From: Chloroflexota bacterium
GTDB lineage: Bacteria; Chloroflexota; Anaerolineae; JACRMK01
Assembly (NCBI GenBank): GCA_016200765.1
Contig: JACQEC010000092.1
Span: forward strand, 1-23,563
Direction of reading: 5' to 3'
DNA length: 23,563 nucleotides
Positions 18,341 to 23,563 of the stretch are shown here, piece by piece (the stretch's first letter is position 1; each line of letters opens with the position of its first letter). The notes under the pieces are model-generated. The model searched no databases. It was not told the DNA's origin and was given only the letters and a program-made list of their open reading frames with translations. Position numbers and translations under genes: made by a program.

Positions 18341-19155
18341 CTAACCGGCCGCGAGTTTCAACAGCCGCCGGGCATTCCCGCCCAGCACCTTTCCGCGAGC
18401 CTCATCCCCAAGCGTCAGGTTTTCGATCACGGTCACGGCCTTTTGCATATCCCCGATCTGATGCGGGTAATCGCTCCCCAACAGCACGTGGTCGGTTCCG
18501 GCAAACTCGATGGCAAACTCCAGCGCGTTCGGATAGAAGGCGACCGTATCATAGTAGCAATTGCGCTTGAAGTAGAACGACGGCGGCTGGCTGATGTTCT
18601 TCCGCACTTCCGGATAGGCGTCGTAGCCGCGGTCAATCCGCTCGGCAATGTACGGGATGGTGCCGCCCAAATGACTCAGCACGAATTTCAGTTTAGGGTA
18701 CTTCTCTAGCACGCCCTCAAACATCAGCAGGGTAATGCAGAGCGACGTATCAACCAGAAAGCCGACCAGCGCCGTCGTGCGGTATTCCTGATACGCCTCA
18801 ACGCCGGGCGGGCTGGTCGGATGGATCATCAGCGGCACGTCGAGCCGTTCTGCCGTTTCATACAGCGGCCAGTAAGCGCGATGGTGAATCGGCTTGCCGT
18901 TCACGTTGGCAAACAGCATCGCGCCGCGCAAACCCAACTTCGTCACCGCCCGCTCCAATTCGTCTGCCGACGCCTGCGGGTCTTGCAGGGGCAAGGTGGC
19001 CAGACAGCGTCGGCCACGATGTTGAAGTCGCCCGCGTAATTGACGAGGCGGCGGCCAGTCGCGTCGCGGGTAACCGAGCACGCCGCGGTTGGGTGCCGTT
19101 CGATTTCGTCCAGATACGCAAGCGGGTAATGATGGGTATGAAAGTCTAATTTCAT
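18341..19155 (-). pseudogene. Amidohydrolase (ACMSD-like, amidohydrolase_2 type), internal deletion and frameshift
   Basis: The intact family hydrolyses or decarboxylates small carboxylated substrates with a TIM-barrel metal site. The true start is ATG 19155, behind AGGTGG. It opens MKLDFHTHHYPLAYLDEIER (metal ligands H6 and H8) and continues to NYAGDFNIV. That frame then reads nonsense and stops at 18943. The family sequence resumes in another frame from LATLPLQDPQASADELERAV through LMIHPTSPPGVE, VLSHLGGTIPYIAERI and LLGSDYPHQIG to the stop. The join is near 19000-19015. The stretch normally lying between these two blocks, roughly 60 residues, is absent. The 815-bp length is not a multiple of three. 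An assembly error is an alternative. The gene lies between a terminator and the rpoC promoter. Confidence 0.85.
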
Positions 19156-19208
19156 GAGAGCACCACCTGATGAGGAGATAGGCGCCACCAGAGCCGGTGG
19201 CCGCGCAG

Positions 19209-19241
19209 AAAAAAAAGCCAGCCTCCACAAGCCGGGGCTGG
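19209..19241 (-). terminator. Rho-independent terminator
   Basis: On the minus strand the arms CCAGCC (19241-19236) and GGCTGG (19223-19218) are followed by C and eight T (19216-19209). It stops minus-strand transcription arriving from the cargo operon, upstream of the amidohydrolase pseudogene. It lies outside the mobile block, so it belongs to the host sequence. Confidence 0.82.
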
Positions 19242-19255
19242 AAACCATTAACGCG

Positions 19256-19273
19256 CTTTAAGAGCTCCTAACA
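19256..19273 (+). repeat. Left terminal inverted repeat of the decayed element
   Basis: CTTTAAGAGCTCCTAACA matches the reverse complement of 23507-23523 with one gap and one mismatch. It follows the end of the left transposase fragment, as a downstream IS terminus would. Confidence 0.65.
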
Positions 19274-19365
19274 AAATAAGATGAGCGCAAGCGGCGCGGT
19301 TTCGGTGCTGGCAAGAGCGGCTCAATCACTGCCCACCGTTCGTCGTCAATCAGGGGTTTCGTATC
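19258..19365 (-). pseudogene. IS5-like transposase N-terminal fragment (left)
   Basis: The readable frame gives TKPLIDDERWAVIEPLLPAP followed by KPRRLR, the characteristic N-terminus of IS5-group transposases. It then runs directly into the terminal inverted repeat and stops at TAA 19260-19258. The start codon is lost: the right copy has ATG where this one has a changed, one-base-shorter sequence. All DDE catalytic parts are missing. Confidence 0.75.
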
Positions 19366-19441
19366 GGGGATCCTCCTACACCAGACTCCGCCGCATCATA
19401 CCCACTGTCGAAACCTACCGCGTCTTTCTATATAGCAGTCC

Positions 19442-20818
19442 TTAGCGGTTGTACGCTTCGTAGGCCGACAATTGATCAAAAATAGTGGTCGCGTCAGTAC
19501 CCTCATTCCGGTCTTCGTTGACAACACACACAATAGACTGGCTCGACGACGTGACCGTGGCCGAACCAATATAGTTATCAGGCACTAAGGTATCGGCCGG
19601 CAAATAGAACATCGCCAAGTTGTTGGGTGAAATTGAGTTGAGTGTCGGCGTAGTCGGATTGGAAGTACCCGTGATGCCCGAGTAGGCGATGATCATGGCT
19701 GTTGAAGCACTACCAATGTTCTGGCAGGTCACGCTCGTGTTATATCCATTGTAGCGCCTCAATACCGTTGGCGCGCGAACCGTTTGCGTGCCGGCGCTGA
19801 AGCTGAAGCCCGCGTAACTGGCTGTGCGGTTGTAACTATTCGCTTCATTCACCGACGCGACGATGGGTTGACCGTTGCTGCTCTGAATCGTGGCCGGGGT
19901 TAGCGTGCCATCCTGAATTTGGGGGTTATTGGGCGTGTAGAATTCAACTGAGGCCAGAGGGTTGACATTACTACGGCTATCAACCACACCGTTCCCATAG
20001 TTCACGGTCACCGTTGTGGCGCTAGACCCAATATTCTGTACAACTATCGCCGTACGGTAGCCATAGTAGTTCTTCATGACGATCGGCACGTAGAATGTGG
20101 GGGCACCGCTACTAAAGGGCATGTAGGTAAACAACGTGCCCGCCAGCGCGCCTTGCCCAAAGATGTTCGCCACCACGGCCACATTGCCGCTGGCGGTCAC
20201 CCTCGCTGAATAAAGCGCGTTGGTCACCATGTTGGCTAAACCCGTCTGTTCAAAGTTGGCATAGCCATTGGCGGGCACATTTGTCGCCGTTTGCGTGGCG
20301 ACATTGGCCCCGCTGCTATTGTAGATTTGAACGGTAATGCTGGCGACTGTCGCCTCGCTCACATTTTGGACTACCAGATTGGAATAGTAGCCATAATAGT
20401 TGTTGAAGACATCCGGTACGTACCAGGTCGTACTGCTGCGGCTGGTATCGCTGCTGTATGCGCTGCGGCTATTCGCCGTAAACTGACTGGTCACAATGGC
20501 GACTTTCTGATCGCAACTGACCCTCCCGGCGTATTGGCCGCTGGCAAAACCAACGAGGTCGGATAGGGAGGTTGAGGAGCGGCTGTTTTCCCAAACCAGC
20601 AGAGGTATGTCAGGAGTGTAAATGAGCGCGCCAGAGGGGTTAAAGAATTGATAGAGGCAATTGGTCGCGACACGACCCAGCGCGGCAATCGTGAACTGAC
20701 TGCCGAAGGAGCCGCTCGGTCCCGGAATGGACTGCGAACCGCGCGCGAATACGGTGGCGCTGCCGGAGATGACGACCAGCAGCGCGAGGCTTATGATGAT
20801 CCACTTCAGGCTACGCAT
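19442..20818 (-). CDS. Exported protein of tandem YYGY-type beta-rich repeats
   Basis: A 458-residue exported protein with no enzyme motif that I recognise. An N-terminal signal peptide (about 1-26) ends SATVFARG. Three clear repeats of roughly 90-110 residues begin at about 133 (YVPDVFNNYYGYYSNLVVQN), 243 (YVPIVMKNYYGYRTAIVVQN) and 349 (APTVLRRYNGYNTSVTCQN). A degenerate fourth lies at about 40-118. Each repeat starts with (V)P.v...Y.GY.(T).(V).(V)QN and ends in a strand such as QPIVASVNEAN or QSIVCVVNED. Ser, Thr and Asn are enriched, suiting a cell-surface or secreted adhesin-like or structural role. It is the last gene of the cargo operon, 38 bp after the M23 gene, with a GGGAG ribosome-binding site. 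The stop abuts the left IS remnant. Function is unknown. Confidence 0.7.
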   Translation of the reverse strand: MRSLKWIIISLALLVVISGSATVFARGSQSIPGPSGSFGSQFTIAALGRVATNCLYQFFNPSGALIYTPDIPLLVWENSRSSTSLSDLVGFASGQYAGRVSCDQKVAIVTSQFTANSRSAYSSDTSRSSTTWYVPDVFNNYYGYYSNLVVQNVSEATVASITVQIYNSSGANVATQTATNVPANGYANFEQTGLANMVTNALYSARVTASGNVAVVANIFGQGALAGTLFTYMPFSSGAPTFYVPIVMKNYYGYRTAIVVQNIGSSATTVTVNYGNGVVDSRSNVNPLASVEFYTPNNPQIQDGTLTPATIQSSNGQPIVASVNEANSYNRTASYAGFSFSAGTQTVRAPTVLRRYNGYNTSVTCQNIGSASTAMIIAYSGITGTSNPTTPTLNSISPNNLAMFYLPADTLVPDNYIGSATVTSSSQSIVCVVNEDRNEGTDATTIFDQLSAYEAYNR

Positions 20819-20856
20819 AACTCGCTCCCGTACAGGTCAATTGTGCATCAAGTGGC

Positions 20857-22068
20857 TCAGGGCTTTTCGATTAGAGGCAACGGCACTCGCGAACGGGCGA
20901 TAAAGCGCACGGCATCTACACCCACTTTGCTCGCCCGGTCTGTATCTTGAGTGTAGTCACTAACGTTGATTCTACCAAGGGTCAAATTGCTCCCGGCATC
21001 AAAACGATACGTACCTAATGAGAGCCACAGATTCGATGTTCCTAACTGGTCAACGATGGTTATCCTCACGCCATCTTTGTGCCACACCCAATAGTTTGCT
21101 TGCCAACTGGTGGCGTAGTTAGCAGGTATAAACACCTGCACCTCATAATAGCCGGCGAACGGAAAGGAGGGCTGCCAGCGCGCTTCGTAGTCGACGACCG
21201 TGTTGACGTAGGTATAATACATATCGCCGTTGGTGCCCACGCCCGTCACATACCACCAATAGAGGCAATAGCCACAAACACCCGACGAGTTTCGTAGCTC
21301 AAAGCCTGCATCCCCATCATCAATCATCACCGTTGCTCCGGAGTCAGGGGCAAGAATGGGTGTAGGTGGAGTCATCCACTGCCCATCAACCCAAAGCCAG
21401 GAGCTTGTAACGCCGGAATAGACCTGCCACGGATCAGTTCCTGCTCCGCTCCACCCGAAAGGGTCAACGGCATAACGGCTGATGGTTTGGAAAACTCCAA
21501 AGTGCAAGTGAGGACCAGTTGAATAACCTGTACTACCACTGGTGCCAATGATCTGCCCGGCAATTACCGTCTGATCTAGTTCGACTGCTATAGCACTTAA
21601 GTGACCATAACGCGTACTGTAGCCATTTCCGTGATCAATTTCCACACGCAAGCCATAGCTACAAGTCGGCCCGTTATGACACCCGGCAATTGCCCAGCCA
21701 ACAGTCTTAACAGTGCCACCTGCGGCAGCAAGTACAGGCTGGTAGGACAGTGCAAAATCATAACCGTCATGACCATCATACCAGATACAATTAGTTTGCC
21801 CTTGTTGGGTGCAACCTGGTTTCTCCTCTCCATCATACTTTATAACGTTCGTGTATGTGGAGTTGGGGTAAACTGTATAGGTCGGATATCTATGGTCGAA
21901 ATAAGAGTTGATCGTGGTTGTGCCATAGTACGGGCTAAGCAAGAAAGGGGCCGTCGTTTGTTGAAGCGGACTGGAAAAGCTTGAGGCTCGTACAACCAGC
22001 GGCTGGGAAGGCAGGCATATGCTCACCAACGTTATAACCACGACCAAGAAAAGCTTTGGTGGCGACAT
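20857..22068 (-). CDS. Secreted M23 (LytM-type) metallopeptidase with golvesin-like C-terminal domain
   Basis: A probable secreted peptidoglycan or protein endopeptidase of 403 residues. After a signal peptide (about 1-28) comes the M23 domain at about 95-205. Zinc ligands are H100 and D104 (GHDGYDFA) and H189, with catalytic partners H156 (RYGHLS) and H187 in GPHLHFG, so the active site looks complete. The C-terminal region (about 246-398) resembles the golvesin C-terminal / Xly carbohydrate-binding-like domain: ATVMIDDGDAGFEL, then YYEVQVFIPANYATS, LGTYRFDAGSN and VGVDAVRFI. It follows the beta-propeller gene by 20 bp with GGAGGGG as ribosome-binding site. Its GC content is lower than that of the housekeeping genes. 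Whether it is a lytic enzyme against rivals or remodels the host wall cannot be told. Confidence 0.85.
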   Translation of the reverse strand: MSPPKLFLVVVITLVSICLPSQPLVVRASSFSSPLQQTTAPFLLSPYYGTTTINSYFDHRYPTYTVYPNSTYTNVIKYDGEEKPGCTQQGQTNCIWYDGHDGYDFALSYQPVLAAAGGTVKTVGWAIAGCHNGPTCSYGLRVEIDHGNGYSTRYGHLSAIAVELDQTVIAGQIIGTSGSTGYSTGPHLHFGVFQTISRYAVDPFGWSGAGTDPWQVYSGVTSSWLWVDGQWMTPPTPILAPDSGATVMIDDGDAGFELRNSSGVCGYCLYWWYVTGVGTNGDMYYTYVNTVVDYEARWQPSFPFAGYYEVQVFIPANYATSWQANYWVWHKDGVRITIVDQLGTSNLWLSLGTYRFDAGSNLTLGRINVSDYTQDTDRASKVGVDAVRFIARSRVPLPLIEKP

Positions 22069-22088
22069 AGTAATATACCCCCTCCGTC

Positions 22089-23384
22089 CTATCTTACGCT
22101 ACGATTAGAGTAGAAAGCCACCATCGAGCCATCTGGCGACCAAGCAGGATACAAATTGCCGACTTGACCATCGGGCACTAGACGCCATTCTTCTCCCGCT
22201 TGAACATCTACTATGTGGATGTTGACATGCCGAAGTGCGCTTGATTCCGAATAGCCTTCGCTCTTCTCCACAGGACTTTCCAGAGCCATGAAGGCCAAGA
22301 AGCGGCTATCTGGTGACCAGACGGGCTGTGGAAATCCCCATCCAGCCGCATAGGGGCCTTTTACTCTGCGCGGATTTGTCCCTTCAGCATCCGCGATCCA
22401 GAATCCTCCACAGTTAAGATAGGAGAGGAATTTCCCGTCAGGCGACCAGGAAAGTCCAAAATTCGCACATCCTCCTTGAACATCCACAATCTTTTCCAGA
22501 TGGCTTCCGTCAGCCCAGGCCAGCCAAAGAATGCTCCGTGGCACAAACGGTGGGCGTTCGGCAAAGACGAACCGCTGCCCAGTAGGAGAGAAAGCTGTCT
22601 CGTCAGCCGTGTGCTCCGATAGCTGGCGTGATGGCTCTTGCCCCTCTACGTCCATCAGCCAGATGCCACTAAAACTTTGATTGAAGAGGACGAAATGTTT
22701 CCCGTCCGGATGCCAGCCGCCAAACTTGAGTTCTGATGGTAATGTACGCCGTTCTCGATCAAGGGTCTGGAAATATGGCGCTATACGGCCATTAATCAAA
22801 TCCACAAAGACTAATCCACCTTGCCCAAAGGTGAGCGCCAGATACCGACTACCCGGCGCAAGGAACATGTCAGGCATCACCCCTCCCCAGAGCGGCAATA
22901 CCATATTAGGCAAATTAGGCACATCAACCTTGATAGATGCTGTTTGTTGCGACTGGCCTGACGCATCTATTGAGTGGTAGTACAGCTCTTTCTTGATGAC
23001 CCCATTAACGGTGCTTTCCGTAATGAACCAGATCCTTCCGCTGGGATTCGTGGCGGGCGTGCGCAGCGGGAATGGCGTTGGTGTTGGCCCGCCAGGGCGC
23101 AGTGGCGTCGGCCAAGGCGTCGGCCGCCAGGTTGGCGTCACCGTCGGGATGATCGTTGGGGGCGGTGGAACAGGCGTGGCGTTGGATGGCGTGAACCCGG
23201 GAAATGGCGGGGTGGGTGGCAGCGGATAAGGTTGTGGCGCTGGCGATGGCGTGGCCGCCGATGCAAGCGGGGCTGGGCTACTGCTGCCGCGTGCGCGCTC
23301 AAAGAGCCAGAAGCCGGCGACTACGATAGTCCCGATCGCTAGCAGGCTGATGCTAGAGCGGAATATTCTCGACAAAGATTTCAT
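22089..23384 (-). CDS. Membrane-anchored WD40/PD40-type (TolB-like) beta-propeller protein
   Basis: The protein has 431 residues from ATG 23384. One transmembrane segment (about 12-27, SLLAIGTIVVAGFWLF) is followed by a Pro/Thr-rich linker (about 36-115). The propeller (about 116-431) carries PD40-like motifs such as GGWHPDGKHFVLF, TAFSPTGQRFVFA, LSWSPDGKFLSYL, PVWSPDSRFLAFM and PAWSPDGSMVAFY. A catalytic domain is not visible; these propellers usually bind proteins or ligands outside the membrane. ATG 23384 is preferred over GTG 23387 because GGAGG (23395-23391) stands 6 nt before it. It overlaps by one base the stop of a transposase-derived leader ORF, and it is the first of the three cargo genes. 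Confidence 0.8.
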   Translation of the reverse strand: MKSLSRIFRSSISLLAIGTIVVAGFWLFERARGSSSPAPLASAATPSPAPQPYPLPPTPPFPGFTPSNATPVPPPPTIIPTVTPTWRPTPWPTPLRPGGPTPTPFPLRTPATNPSGRIWFITESTVNGVIKKELYYHSIDASGQSQQTASIKVDVPNLPNMVLPLWGGVMPDMFLAPGSRYLALTFGQGGLVFVDLINGRIAPYFQTLDRERRTLPSELKFGGWHPDGKHFVLFNQSFSGIWLMDVEGQEPSRQLSEHTADETAFSPTGQRFVFAERPPFVPRSILWLAWADGSHLEKIVDVQGGCANFGLSWSPDGKFLSYLNCGGFWIADAEGTNPRRVKGPYAAGWGFPQPVWSPDSRFLAFMALESPVEKSEGYSESSALRHVNIHIVDVQAGEEWRLVPDGQVGNLYPAWSPDGSMVAFYSNRSVR

Positions 23385-23440
23385 CACGATCCTCCAGAAA
23401 AAACATGCGACCGCTCATCGTCAATCAGGGGTCTGACCAT
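23384..23440 (-). pseudogene. IS5-like transposase N-terminal fragment (right), now an 18-codon leader ORF
   Basis: ATG 23440, behind a strong GGAGGAGG ribosome-binding site, encodes MVRPLIDDER followed by eight unrelated residues. Its TGA overlaps the ATG of the beta-propeller gene (TGATG). The first ten residues match the left remnant (TKPLIDDER). The truncated transposase start thus survives as a short ORF that can pass ribosomes to the cargo operon. Confidence 0.75.
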
Positions 23441-23506
23441 CGGCTGTCCTCCTCCATCGAGTTCTCAGCCGCATGATACTCGAGAGTGAATCCTAGACGC
23501 TCATAT

Positions 23507-23523
23507 TGTTAGAAGCTCTAAAG
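23507..23523 (-). repeat. Right terminal inverted repeat of the decayed element
   Basis: The minus-strand reading CTTTAGAGCTTCTAACA pairs with the left end at 19256-19273. It lies 66 bp before the leader ORF ATG, at the predicted transcription start. Confidence 0.65.
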
Positions 23524-23529
23524 ACGGCT

Positions 23530-23558
23530 ATTGTACCAAACCGCGACGCCGCTGTCAA
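23530..23558 (-). promoter_or_regulatory. Sigma-70 promoter reading into the cargo operon
   Basis: On the minus strand TTGACA (23558-23553) and TACAAT (23535-23530) are exactly 17 bp apart. Transcription should start at about 23523, the first base of the right inverted repeat. The promoter lies outside the mobile block, so it is probably a host promoter that the cargo now uses. Confidence 0.82.
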
Positions 23559-23563
23559 AAACT

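Larger units (their letters stand above)
19256..23523. mobile_element. Decayed composite-transposon-like block with IS5-like remnants
   Basis: The 4.27-kb block is bounded by inverted repeats at 19256-19273 and 23507-23523. Each end carries a truncated start of the same IS5-type transposase in the same orientation (19258-19365 and 23384-23440), with related upstream DNA (GTATSATGCGGC, then a GGAGGA ribosome-binding site). The outer ends are the downstream repeat of the left copy and the upstream repeat of the right copy, as expected for direct-oriented flanking IS copies. Hand counts give 48% GC at 21601-21660 against 72% at 16501-16560 in rpoC. No target-site duplication could be read. It can no longer make a transposase. 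Confidence 0.65.

Noticed and set aside
18341..19228. Complete 295-residue amidohydrolase starting at 19228
   Set aside because: Its first 70 or so residues have no family resemblance. The real N-terminus (MKLDFHTHHYP) is in another frame, so the gene is disrupted.
19240..23540. Target-site duplication around the composite element
   Set aside because: The flanks (...TTAACGCG on the left, ACGGCTA... on the right) share only a possible ACG, too little to claim.

Overview
This window looks like part of a chromosome, probably metagenome-assembled, from a GC-rich member of the Chloroflexota (Anaerolineae-like). That placement is inference. It rests on the overall protein style, on secreted proteins with Pro/Thr-rich linkers and golvesin-type C-terminal domains, and on short palindromic repeats that have entered reading frames. 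I could not run a search to confirm it.

Plus strand, 1-7287: the cell-division and shape cluster minC (5' end cut by the window edge), minD, minE and rodA comes first. After a probable extended -10 promoter come gltX (glutamyl-tRNA synthetase) and a 905-residue PEP-utilising dikinase of the rifampin-phosphotransferase type. Minus strand, 7268-18081: read in transcription order this is rpoC, rpsA (S1-domain protein), rpsU (bS21), gyrA, carD and a lipoprotein zinc metalloprotease. It is an information-processing cluster that appears to be driven by a near-perfect sigma-70 promoter at 18215-18243. gyrA and carD are coupled by a TGATG overlap. The two strands meet in a 20-bp tail-to-tail overlap at 7268-7287. 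rpoB is not next to rpoC.

Minus strand, 18341-23558: upstream of rpoC lies an amidohydrolase pseudogene with an internal deletion and frameshift, preceded by a Rho-independent terminator. Next comes a lower-GC block (19256-23523) bounded by inverted repeats of about 17-18 bp. It carries two truncated copies of the same IS5-like transposase start and looks like a decayed composite transposon. Its cargo is a three-gene operon for exported proteins: a membrane-anchored WD40/PD40-type beta-propeller, an M23 metallopeptidase with a golvesin-type C-terminal domain, and a protein built of roughly 90-110-residue 'YYGY' repeats. A consensus promoter (TTGACA-17-TACAAT) sits just outside the right end. 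The surviving 18-codon transposase start is a leader ORF translationally coupled to the first cargo gene.

Short repeats run through the window. Family A (CCTGAGCCTGTCGAAGG core) has five copies, two of them in-frame inside the dikinase and rpoC and two in tandem extending the C-terminus of the lipoprotein. Family B (CCCCCGATCCAGTCGGGGG) has three copies, one in-frame in the lipoprotein and two forming hairpins against the rpoC ribosome-binding site. Two further candidate families have weaker support. I saw no CRISPR array, rRNA or tRNA gene.
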